A stretch of DNA of 8,351 nt, taken from contig JAUVTO010000072.1 of the NCBI GenBank assembly GCA_030601485.1, forward strand, positions 1 through 8,351, in the 5' to 3' direction. Below are positions 1 to 6,419 of the stretch, in pieces; position 1 is the first letter of the stretch; each line of letters begins with the position of its first letter. Origin of the DNA: Desulfobacterales bacterium (GTDB lineage Bacteria > Desulfobacterota > Desulfobacteria > Desulfobacterales > UBA11574). Position numbers and translations under genes: made by a program. The notes beneath the pieces are model-generated. The model had not been told where the DNA came from. It worked only from the letters and a program-made list of their open reading frames with translations, and did no database searches.

Positions 1-416
1 GCAGCAGCCTTAATTTCCGCTAAATCAAATTTTTTCAGCAGCAGTTCCTTGATCCGTCGAGTCTCTTGTTCTGAGCCTGAGGCAAAAGGCGGTGCAGCAA
101 AACCTTTAAGATATTTTTCATCAGGGGTAACCGTATAGAGCTTATCCGGTTTCCATGCATCGAATTTTTTAAGAATGAGTTCTTTCATTGAAACCTTCTT
201 CTTTTTTGTTTTCGGTGCCGGTTTTTTAGCTCGAGGGGCGACTGTTTTTTTTGCTTTGGGAGCGGCTTTGGCTTTTGCGGGGGCTTTAGCTTTTGGAGCA
301 GCTTTGGTTTTTACGGCAGCCTTGGCCTTTGGAGTTGCTTTTGCTTTAGCGGCTGCTTTTGGTTTTGTCTTTTTTTTTGTTTTAGCGGTCGATTTAAGCA
401 AACTGTTTTTTCCCAT
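1..416 (-). CDS. Histone H1-like Lys/Ala-rich protein, 3' end cut by window edge
   Basis: The reading frame runs from ATG at 416 off the left edge, giving 138 codons and no stop. A ribosome binding site AAAGAGG at 423-429 lies 6 bases before the ATG. Residues 8-74 are extremely basic and low complexity: 27 of 67 are Lys and most of the rest Ala and Pro. They contain a roughly 12-residue repeat beginning PKAKA at residues 29, 41 and 53. From residue 77 the composition becomes normal and looks folded. There the motif KEL[IL]LKKFD occurs twice, at 78-86 and 123-131, around a segment containing FAAPPFASG at 106-114. The basic tail resembles eukaryotic H1-type tails and bacterial AlgP/HU-tail proteins, so non-specific DNA or RNA binding is the likely role (inference). 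The second domain recalls short conserved proteins of Desulfobacterales, but I cannot name a family. Transcribed divergently from larE. Confidence 0.75.
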   Translation of the reverse strand, partial: MGKNSLLKSTAKTKKKTKPKAAAKAKATPKAKAAVKTKAAPKAKAPAKAKAAPKAKKTVAPRAKKPAPKTKKKKVSMKELILKKFDAWKPDKLYTVTPDEKYLKGFAAPPFASGSEQETRRIKELLLKKFDLAEIKAA

Positions 417-427
417 AAAAAACCTCT

Positions 428-456
428 TTGAAATTGTTTATGATTTTATATATATA
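428..456 (+). promoter_or_regulatory. Probable larE promoter
   Basis: TTGAAA at 428-433 and TATATA at 451-456 are separated by 17 bases, a good sigma70-type match pointing to larE. The -35 hexamer overlaps the ribosome binding site of the divergent histone-like gene (423-429), so the two units are tightly packed. The predicted leader to the ATG at 551 is about 85-90 bases. Confidence 0.45.
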
Positions 457-469
457 AATTAGAAAATAC

Positions 470-498
470 CGTATATAAGAATACATAAGTTTTGTAAA
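470..498 (-). promoter_or_regulatory. Possible promoter of the histone-like gene
   Basis: On the minus strand TTTACA (493-498) is followed after 17 bases by TATACG (470-475), a moderate sigma70-type pair in a very AT-rich stretch about 55 bases before the ATG. Many TATA-like hexamers occur here, so the exact -10 is uncertain. Confidence 0.3.
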
Positions 499-550
499 CA
501 TTTTTTTATCAATGATAATCATGGGCAATAGTTCACGGTTTGTAAAGAAA

Positions 551-1360
551 ATGAATAATAGCTTAACCATAAAAAGAGAACGTCTGATTTCAATCCTAAA
601 AGGATATGGTTCTCTGCTCGTCGCATATTCAGGGGGTGTTGACAGCACCTTTCTTTTGGCAACGGCCCATGAAGCGTTGAAAAAAAATCTGGTTGCCATA
701 ACCGCAAAATCCCCGCTTCATCCCGTAAGGGAAAATCAGGAAGCAAAATCCTTTGCTCAAGAGCTGGGAGTTCAGCATATGCTTATACAATCAAGGGAAA
801 TGAGCCGGCCTGATTTTACGGCCAATACAAAGAAAAGATGTTACCTGTGTAAAAAATATCTTTTTATAGATTTGTTGAAGATCGCAAGGGACAAAAATAT
901 AGAATATGTGGCCCATGGCGCCAACGTTGATGATCTTGAAGATTTCCGTCCTGGATTTGACGCCGCCCGTGAGATGAAAATCATGGCTCCCATGGTGGAC
1001 GCAGGGCTGGCCAAGAATGATATCCGCACGCTCTCGAAACAGATGAACCTAAAAACCTGGAACAAGCCGCCCATGTCCTGTCTTGCCACCAGAATTCCTT
1101 ATGGAAGGCAGATAACACCCGAAAAACTTAAAATGATCGAAAAGGCCGAACAGATCATATTGGGTCTCGGTGTTACCGCCTGCCGTGTAAGACTGCACGA
1201 TAAGGCTGCCAGAATAGAGGTCGATCCCGGTGATATTGAAAGAATCCTGGATCAAGGGATTAGATCGAATATTGTTGGGAAATTAAAGGGAATCGGATTT
1301 TCTCATGTGGCGGTGGACCTCGAAGGGTATCGGCAGGGGAGTATGAACCGAGATATTTAG
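551..1360 (+). CDS. larE: LarE, ATP-dependent sulfur insertase for the nickel-pincer cofactor
   Basis: LarE adenylates a carboxylate of the pyridinium dicarboxylate precursor and converts it to a thiocarboxylate, in the cytoplasm, during synthesis of the nickel-pincer nucleotide cofactor of LarA-type racemases. The PP-loop SGGVDS (residues 27-32 from this start) binds ATP. The family signature SCLATRIPYG begins at 176, and Cys177 corresponds to the sacrificial cysteine of Lactobacillus plantarum LarE. This protein also has RCYLCKK with Cys97 and Cys100, which the L. plantarum enzyme lacks. CxxC plus the signature Cys is the pattern of the [4Fe-4S]-containing, catalytic LarE type. At 269 residues it matches the family length. 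In-frame ATGs also exist at 512 and 521; none has a strong ribosome binding site. I chose 551 because the protein then begins just before the first helix, as in relatives. No larA, larB or larC is in the window. Confidence 0.88.
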   Translation: MNNSLTIKRERLISILKGYGSLLVAYSGGVDSTFLLATAHEALKKNLVAITAKSPLHPVRENQEAKSFAQELGVQHMLIQSREMSRPDFTANTKKRCYLCKKYLFIDLLKIARDKNIEYVAHGANVDDLEDFRPGFDAAREMKIMAPMVDAGLAKNDIRTLSKQMNLKTWNKPPMSCLATRIPYGRQITPEKLKMIEKAEQIILGLGVTACRVRLHDKAARIEVDPGDIERILDQGIRSNIVGKLKGIGFSHVAVDLEGYRQGSMNRDI

Positions 1361-1533
1361 CCCCAACATTTATAAAAAAAAAGTAAACGTTCAGCCACAA
1401 AGACACGAAGACACCAAAGATTATAATATAATTTTTTTAATGCCATTTTTAATAAGATGCACGTTAAATATACCGCATCTACAATTTCCTCGGCAATAAA
1501 TTCCTCTATTTTTGATAAAGGTTTATAATACAT
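1357..1533 (-). pseudogene. Probable internally deleted GxxExxY-family gene remnant
   Basis: A 58-residue frame runs from ATG 1533 to a stop at 1357-1359, through the left repeat arm and 4 bases into larE. AAGGAAGGGG-like sequence precedes the ATG. Residues 7-22 (SKIEEFIAEEIVDAVY) resemble the start of GxxExxY proteins, which typically read IA.EIVDAA..VH before the GPGLLE..Y motif. Residues 27-39 (LLKMALKKLYYNL) resemble their C-terminal end (LLK.GIKR.V..L). The whole middle, including the name-giving G-E-Y motif and the nuclease-like core, is missing. I read it as N- and C-terminal scraps joined by an internal deletion of about 80 codons. Family assignment is from remembered consensus only, and the match is short. 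Confidence 0.4.
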
Positions 1534-1570
1534 ACCCCTTCCTTGTGCCTTTGTGACTTAGTGGCTGAAC
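1389..1570. repeat. Inverted-repeat-bounded cassette between larE and pyrG
   Basis: The arms at 1389-1414 and 1545-1570 are inverted copies starting GTTCAGCCAC and match at 22 of 26 positions. The four mismatches fall at a regular 4-base spacing in an AAGnCACn-type pattern. Arms of this kind (CCAC-AAG-CAC-AAG) are ones I recall flanking GxxExxY-family genes in many environmental genomes; that link is from memory, not a search. The 182-base unit lies between two convergent gene ends, where an insertion would be tolerated. No clear target duplication is visible (gtaaac on the left, tattac on the right). As RNA the arms could form a long hairpin ending both larE and pyrG transcripts. Confidence 0.7.
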
Positions 1571-1600
1571 TATTACAAAGAAAACAAAAAATCTAACAAA

Positions 1601-3247
1601 TCAGGCACGGGTTTCGGAATATTTTAACGATGCCCGGATAAACTCCCGGAATAAAGGATGAGGATTCATGGGCCGCGATTTGAATTCCGGGTGGAATTGG
1701 CATCCTAAAAACCAGGGATGGTCTTTGAGTTCGACCATTTCCACCAGTTCGCCATCCGGTGAGGTCCCGCTGATAATCAGCCCCTTTTTTTTAAGTTTTT
1801 CTTTAAAGGCATTGTTGAATTCATACCGGTGGCGGTGTCTTTCAGAAATGCTTGAAATGCCGTATGCTTTATAAGCAAGGGAGTCCTTATTTAAAACACA
1901 TGGATAGGCGCCAAGGCGCATGGTTCCCCCTTTGTCCGAAGTAACATCCCGTTTCTGCAAAGTTCCGGTCTTGTCGTCATACCATTCCGTCATCAGATAT
2001 ATCACCGGAAACGGCGTATTTTTATCAAACTCCTGGCTGTGGGCTCCGTTCATGCCTGCTGCATTGCGCGCAAATTCGATGACTGCAATCTGCATTCCCA
2101 GGCAAATGCCGAAATACGGAATCTTTTTTTCCCTGGCATATTTTGCAGCACAAATCTTACCTTCAATCCCGCGAGATCCAAAGCCTCCGGGGCCCAGTAT
2201 GCCATCGGCGTCTCCGATAATCTCTCTATGATTGTTTTTCTCGATCTTCTCCGAATCGACAAACTTGAGGTTTGCCCGGCAATCATTGGGAATTCCGCCG
2301 TGACGGAGGGCCTCATTTAAGCTTTTGTAAGATTCAGTCAAATCCACATATTTGCCTACTATTGTAATGGTAACAGACAATTTAGGATCTTTGAGCCTCT
2401 TGACAATTTTCTCCCAGTTATCAAGATGGGGTGCTCTTGTCCAGATGTTAAGCTTTTCCACAATTTTCTGATCCAGGCCCTCCTTGTGGAACACCAATGG
2501 AACTTCATAAATACATTCCACATCTTTGGCCGTAATTACCTCATCTACCGTTACATTGCAAAATAGCGCTATTTTTGCCTTGATTTCTTGGGGCAGGTAT
2601 TTGTTTGTACGACAGAGGAGGATGTCCGGCTGAATACCGATACTGCGGAGCTCCTTTACGCTGTGCTGTGTCGGTTTTGTCTTAACTTCTCCTGCCGTTG
2701 CAATATATGGAACCAGGGTAAGATGGATATACAGGGCATTTTCCTTGCCAACATCTGTCCTGAATTGCCGGATGGCTTCCAGAAAAGGAAGGCTTTCTAT
2801 ATCTCCGACAGTTCCGCCGATTTCGACGATGACGACATCCACGGAATTCGCCACAAGTTTGATACTTCGTTTAATTTCATCTGTAATGTGGGGAATTACC
2901 TGGACCGTACCGCCCAGATAGTCTCCCCTCCGTTCCTTGGTGATGACCGAATGGTATATTTTCCCGGTGGTAAAGTTGTTGTCGCGGCCCAATATGGCGC
3001 TGGTAAACCGCTCGTAATGCCCGAGATCCAGGTCCGTTTCTGCGCCGTCATCCGTGACATAGACCTCTCCGTGTTGGAAGGGATTCATGGTTCCGGGATC
3101 TACATTGATGTAAGGGTCGAGTTTTTGTAAGGTTACGGTAAGCCCGCGGCTTTCAAGAAGTGCTCCGATTGCTGCGGAGGCAAGCCCCTTGCCCAGGGAT
3201 GAAAGCACGCCCCCGGTTACAAATATAAATTTTGTTTTATGATCCAT
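1601..3247 (-). CDS. pyrG: CTP synthase
   Basis: Makes CTP from UTP with ATP and glutamine, the last step of de novo pyrimidine nucleotide synthesis, in the cytoplasm as a tetramer. The N-terminal synthetase domain has the P-loop SSLGKG (16-21), the conserved KLDPYINVDPGTMNP segment (42-56) and VEIGGTVGDIES (141-152). The C-terminal class I glutamine amidotransferase domain has the oxyanion stretch GPGGFG (352-357), the nucleophile Cys382 in GICLGMQ, and His519 and Glu521 in HPEF completing the triad. The length of 548 residues equals the usual ~545, so it is intact. The start is ATG 3247 with GAGG at 3254-3257, 6 bases upstream. It lies 232 bases downstream of the LolA-like gene on the same strand, with a repeat element in between. 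It may therefore be read through from eno or have its own promoter; I see no strong one. Confidence 0.98.
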   Translation of the reverse strand: MDHKTKFIFVTGGVLSSLGKGLASAAIGALLESRGLTVTLQKLDPYINVDPGTMNPFQHGEVYVTDDGAETDLDLGHYERFTSAILGRDNNFTTGKIYHSVITKERRGDYLGGTVQVIPHITDEIKRSIKLVANSVDVVIVEIGGTVGDIESLPFLEAIRQFRTDVGKENALYIHLTLVPYIATAGEVKTKPTQHSVKELRSIGIQPDILLCRTNKYLPQEIKAKIALFCNVTVDEVITAKDVECIYEVPLVFHKEGLDQKIVEKLNIWTRAPHLDNWEKIVKRLKDPKLSVTITIVGKYVDLTESYKSLNEALRHGGIPNDCRANLKFVDSEKIEKNNHREIIGDADGILGPGGFGSRGIEGKICAAKYAREKKIPYFGICLGMQIAVIEFARNAAGMNGAHSQEFDKNTPFPVIYLMTEWYDDKTGTLQKRDVTSDKGGTMRLGAYPCVLNKDSLAYKAYGISSISERHRHRYEFNNAFKEKLKKKGLIISGTSPDGELVEMVELKDHPWFLGCQFHPEFKSRPMNPHPLFREFIRASLKYSETRA

Positions 3248-3276
3248 ATAGCGCCTCAGCTTCAGGATCGCAAATT

Positions 3277-3468
3277 AGGGGCTTCGCCCCTATTGGAATA
3301 ATGGAATGATGGAGTAATGGAATGATGGGTTTGAAGGAATTTTTTTACAATTTAAATAGGTTATTTCAGCTCTTGCCCCCAATATTCAAGTATTCCATCA
3401 TTCCATTCCGACTGCATGAACAGATTGCGATTAAAAGACTTATAATTTCAATAAATTGTAGAATTTTC
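3277..3468. repeat. Intergenic repeat A, with tandem and inverted ATTCCAT-type motifs
   Basis: The gap between the LolA-like gene and pyrG is filled by repeats. AGGGGC-TTC-GCCCCT at 3277-3291 is a 6-bp hairpin. AATGGAATGATGG occurs twice in tandem (units 3300-3315 and 3316-3331, 14 of 16 identical). Its inverted copy lies at 3392-3408, bounding about 60 bases of AT-rich sequence. CCCCAATATTC at 3377-3387 and the 77 bases at 3392-3468 recur in the same order downstream of the gene at 6004: the 77 bases match 57 of 77 without gaps at 6509-6585. No promoter or open frame of substance is visible. Confidence 0.75.
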
Positions 3469-3479
3469 GAGACGTTAAA

Positions 3480-4355
3480 TTATTCATATAGTTTCTTAAA
3501 ATCCTCAATAGCCTTTTGAACTTCATTCAGATCCTCTTTATTCTCCTGTTTCTGTTCAGCAGGAGCAACCCGAGGATAAAGAGATTTAAGGTGCTTAATA
3601 TCAAAAAGCTCTTTTGAAAAAGAAGGATTTACCTTTATATTTTGCACATGAATTTCGCGCACGAGAATGCCGGCCACAAAAAACTCAATCCGCATGGGAT
3701 ACCAGGCATGATGCACCTTTTGCCATTCAAAATACCGAACCTCTATACTGTTTTCCCGGCTTTCCCCGGTCTTTCTCGTCATTATCCAGCGAAACGGTCT
3801 GAATGTGTCCTTATCCAGCCATACCTGAGGAGTGGTTTCGTCCGGATATTGGGCGCCCAAAACATAGGCCGGTTTGCCTTGAAAGCGTCCCAGGCTTGAA
3901 ACCGTTACATCCACCCCCAGAAGGGAAAGCTTGTCTTGAAGCATCTTCCTGGGTTTGAAAAGAAGTATGTCCTTATACTGATCATAACGGTTATCTGATT
4001 CATCGGCAACCTTTCCGTCAATAACGGTCACGGCCTTGCCTTTTGATAACACATAAATCCTGTGAACATGTTCGGACGAAATATCCGAACGGAACATCTC
4101 CGGAAAAACGTACCTCAAGGTTTCACCGAGTTCAACCCCGCGTTTTTGCGGAGTGTCATCATGAATTACCAATGTTTGAGAAACAAGCAGGCTTTTGGCT
4201 TTCCCAAGATTTTGGGTCATTAATTTCAGGATATAGGGTCCGGGCAAGACATAGGCATTTGTCGGTGCAAACAAACATGTCACTATCGCAAAGCTGAGAA
4301 AAATGACCAAAGATTTGTTCAGGTATTGATGCAAAAAAAACCTAAAGTATTTCAT
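3480..4355 (-). CDS. Exported LolA-like beta-fold protein, function unknown
   Basis: 291 residues. A basic N-terminus followed by a hydrophobic stretch at 15-30 and a likely signal peptidase I site after PTNA (34) mark it for export to the periplasm. The cysteine at 27 is not in a good lipobox. The mature part to about 253 looks like alternating beta strands, with VWLDKDTFRPFRWIM (178-192), WYPMRIEFF (218-226) and a closing PSFSKELFDI (244-253). These are features of the LolA/LolB-like lipoprotein-carrier fold (outer-membrane lipoprotein-sorting proteins). A charged, possibly helical tail occupies 262-291. The frame extends upstream to TTG 4391, but ATG 4355 starts directly before the signal peptide. 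That ATG overlaps the end of eno by 14 bases, and the nearest GGAG is 12 bases away, so translation is probably coupled to eno. A lipid- or envelope-related role is inference. Confidence 0.65.
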   Translation of the reverse strand: MKYFRFFLHQYLNKSLVIFLSFAIVTCLFAPTNAYVLPGPYILKLMTQNLGKAKSLLVSQTLVIHDDTPQKRGVELGETLRYVFPEMFRSDISSEHVHRIYVLSKGKAVTVIDGKVADESDNRYDQYKDILLFKPRKMLQDKLSLLGVDVTVSSLGRFQGKPAYVLGAQYPDETTPQVWLDKDTFRPFRWIMTRKTGESRENSIEVRYFEWQKVHHAWYPMRIEFFVAGILVREIHVQNIKVNPSFSKELFDIKHLKSLYPRVAPAEQKQENKEDLNEVQKAIEDFKKLYE

Positions 4356-5610
4356 CCGCGAATGTGGCTCCGTCTCCGAGTTCCTCTTCAATCCTCATGA
4401 GCTGGTTATACTTGGAGATCCGGTCACTGCGGGACATGGAACCGGTTTTTATCTGGCCGCCGTTTACACCCACCACAAAATCTGAAATAAAAGAGTCTTC
4501 TGTTTCACCAGATCTGTGAGATATAATTGTGGTGTAGCCGACTTGTTCAGCCATGTCAATGGTATCGAGGGTTTCGGTAACCGTCCCGATCTGATTCAAT
4601 TTGATCAGGATCGAGTTTGCAACCCCTTTTTCAATCCCTTTCCTGAATATCTTGGGATTGGTTACAAAGATATCATCGCCAACAATCTGGATTGATCCTT
4701 CCATCCGGTCGGTCATCAATTCCCATCCTTTCCAATCCTGCTCGGCAAGACCATCTTCTATACTAAGTATAGGATAGTTTTCAACCAAATCTTGATAATA
4801 ATCGATGAGCTTTTCGGCATTGAGTTTTTTATTTTCTGATTTTAGGAAGTATTTTCCTTTTTTGTAAAACTCACTTGCAGCAGCATCCAGGGCGATCCCG
4901 ATATGGCTTCCGGGTTTGTATCCCGCAGATTCAATTGCGCTAATAATGAATTTTATGGCCTCTTCATGAGATTCAAAGTCCGGAGCAAAACCGCCTTCAT
5001 CCCCCACGGCAGTGCTGAGTCCTTTGTCTTTAAGTATCTTTTTCAGGCTATGAAAGGTTTCTGCTCCCATCTGTACGGCCTGAGTGATGGACTTTGCGCC
5101 CACAGGGACAATCATGAACTCCTGTATGTCAAGATTGTTGGCGGCATGGGCTCCCCCGTTTATGATGTTCATCATGGGAAGTGGAAGACATCTGGCGTTA
5201 ATCCCTCCGATGTATCTATAGAGTGGTAACCCATAGGCCAGAGCAGCAGCCCGTGCAGCAGCCATTGACACGCCGAGAATGGCATTTGCGCCCAGCTTGG
5301 ATTTGTTGGGCGTACCGTCCAGTTTGATCATGAATCTATCCAATGCAACTTGATCTGCTGCGTCCATCCCCCGGACGGCAGGTCCGATTTTATCCATTAT
5401 GTTTTTAACGGCAGTGACAACGCCCTTGCCGCCAAACCGCTTTGATCGCTTATCACGGAGTTCCAGGGCTTCACGTTTTCCCGTGGAAGCGCCGGAAGAA
5501 ACTGCCGCACGTCCAACAGCACCGCAGGAAACAAACACGTCTGCTTCAACTGTGGGATTGCCTCGAGAATCGAGTATTTCCCTGGCTTTTACATCAATTA
5601 TCTCAGTCAT
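4342..5610 (-). CDS. eno: Enolase
   Basis: Interconverts 2-phosphoglycerate and phosphoenolpyruvate in glycolysis and gluconeogenesis; cytoplasmic and Mg-dependent. The mobile loop SSGASTG is at 38-44. The general acid is Glu205 in GDEGG and the general base Lys337 in ILIKLNQ. Metal ligands are Asp242, Glu285 in SIEDG and the Asp pair at 312-313 in GDDIF. The signature SHRSGETEDSFISD (364-377) and KTGSMSRSDR (388-397) are intact. The length of 422 residues is slightly short of E. coli's 432 but normal for bacteria. AAAGGAG at 5617-5623, 6 bases before the ATG, is a near-perfect ribosome binding site. First gene of the eno, LolA-like (and possibly pyrG) unit, driven by a promoter about 130 bases upstream. 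Confidence 0.98.
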   Translation of the reverse strand: MTEIIDVKAREILDSRGNPTVEADVFVSCGAVGRAAVSSGASTGKREALELRDKRSKRFGGKGVVTAVKNIMDKIGPAVRGMDAADQVALDRFMIKLDGTPNKSKLGANAILGVSMAAARAAALAYGLPLYRYIGGINARCLPLPMMNIINGGAHAANNLDIQEFMIVPVGAKSITQAVQMGAETFHSLKKILKDKGLSTAVGDEGGFAPDFESHEEAIKFIISAIESAGYKPGSHIGIALDAAASEFYKKGKYFLKSENKKLNAEKLIDYYQDLVENYPILSIEDGLAEQDWKGWELMTDRMEGSIQIVGDDIFVTNPKIFRKGIEKGVANSILIKLNQIGTVTETLDTIDMAEQVGYTTIISHRSGETEDSFISDFVVGVNGGQIKTGSMSRSDRISKYNQLMRIEEELGDGATFADEIL

Positions 5611-5738
5611 GTTTCACTCCTTTAATGGTTATGGGTTATTCTTGCAACTTGTGTGAATTTTCCACGTAGAATTTAGCTCTCCTTTTTTGCAGCGCCCGCC
5701 AACATTCTCACTTTTGCAGCTTGACAAGATAAAAATAA

Positions 5739-5767
5739 ATGTTACTCTTCTGAAATTACTATGTCAA
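5739..5767 (-). promoter_or_regulatory. Probable eno promoter
   Basis: On the minus strand a perfect TTGACA (5762-5767) and TAACAT (5739-5744) are separated by exactly 17 bases. Transcription would start near 5732, leaving a leader of about 120 bases. The sequence CTTGACA at 5720-5726 and its inverse TGTCAAG at 5762-5768 bracket the promoter with 35 bases between them. They could be a regulator site spanning the -35 and the start point, or chance. The rest of 5624-5738 holds nothing else I can identify. Confidence 0.55.
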
Positions 5768-5806
5768 GAAGCGGGAATACGATAATCTATTTTATGGTTT
5801 GACCTT

Positions 5807-5966
5807 AGGGCTCACTCAAAAATAACTTCACATTTTGGATGCCGATGCATCCCGACTGACTGCGTTACGAAAACTCGAAATATGCTTGATATTCCTTAAG
5901 TTTTCATGCCTTGCCAGCCGGGCGCCTCAACTCCCAAAATTGCAAATTTATTTTTTCGTGAACCCT
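5807..5966. repeat. 160-base imperfect palindrome (MITE-like) between eno and the 6004 gene
   Basis: The ends are inverted copies. AGGGCTCACTCAAAAATAA on the left corresponds to AGGGTTCACGAAAAAATAA read on the opposite strand from the right, and the match continues into CA-TTTTGG. The centre is also symmetric: GAAAACT at 5869-5875 faces AGTTTTC at 5899-5905. Both pairs share the same midpoint near 5887, so the element is one long palindrome rather than two chance matches. It contains no coding frame. Its form fits a miniature inverted-repeat element or extragenic palindrome. It sits directly upstream of the gene at 6004 and may supply or insulate its transcription. Confidence 0.65.
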
Positions 5967-6003
5967 TAAATACAAATTTTGAACCGTTTTTTTTCCAATT
6001 ATC

Positions 6004-6408
6004 ATGGGACACTCAGATTTTTATTCCAATGCCCATCTTGTCGTCGCTGCCATAAGGGTTCTTACACACCAAAATTCTACGCCTCCTTCTATGGATCAGG
6101 TTTGCCGGATTATATCTATTTCTCTGGAACAGTGCAATTTCATCTGTAAAAAGCTTAAAGAGATCGGGATTGTTGATGTGGTTGAAGGTGGCTTCGGGAC
6201 CCGCCTTTTTATCAAAAACCACTTAAAAATAGAAGAAATACCCAAAGGCAAAAAAGAGGACAACCTTGAAGAATCCCTTAAAGCATTTCAGAATTCCAGA
6301 AAAGATTTTACCCGGGAAATAGAGTCGTTTCAGGCCAAGCAGGCAAAAAAGCAAAAGGATCTTTTTGCTAAAATGGAAGAAAAACTGAAAAAAGGCATGA
6401 ACAAATAG
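6004..6408 (+). CDS. Hypothetical protein, probable winged helix plus coiled coil
   Basis: 134 residues. Residues 8-73 read as a small helical DNA-binding-type domain. A first helix (HLVVAAIRVLTHQ) is followed by PPSMDQVCRIISISLEQCNFICKKLKEIG, a likely helix-turn-helix, and then VDVVEGGFGTRLFIKNH, which could form a beta wing. Residues 82-134 are highly charged and helical, with repeated Lys, Glu and Gln (DFTREIESFQAKQAKKQKDL), a probable coiled coil for dimerisation. No signal peptide or membrane segment. I recall similar short hypothetical proteins in Desulfobacterales but no function. No Shine-Dalgarno-like sequence precedes the ATG: the bases before it are mostly T-rich and then ccaattatc. 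An in-frame stop at 5980-5982 excludes a much longer form. Transcribed away from eno; convergent with the HAD gene. Confidence 0.7.
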   Translation: MGHSDFYSNAHLVVAAIRVLTHQNSTPPSMDQVCRIISISLEQCNFICKKLKEIGIVDVVEGGFGTRLFIKNHLKIEEIPKGKKEDNLEESLKAFQNSRKDFTREIESFQAKQAKKQKDLFAKMEEKLKKGMNK

Positions 6409-6419
6409 AGAGGAACTTA

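Noticed and set aside
175..462. 95-codon plus-strand frame rich in Phe and Ala
   Set aside because: It is the complement of the Lys/Ala-rich histone-like gene, whose repeats keep the opposite strand open; the minus-strand frame has a ribosome binding site and a sensible domain.
394..699. 101-codon minus-strand frame over the larE start
   Set aside because: Covers AT-rich promoter DNA and the antisense of larE; no ribosome binding site or domain.
2588..3130. 180-codon plus-strand frame inside pyrG
   Set aside because: Lies wholly antisense to a clear CTP synthase with all catalytic residues; no ribosome binding site or recognisable domain.
3300..3331. CRISPR-like short repeats
   Set aside because: Only two 16-base tandem units with no spacers; part of a palindromic intergenic repeat.
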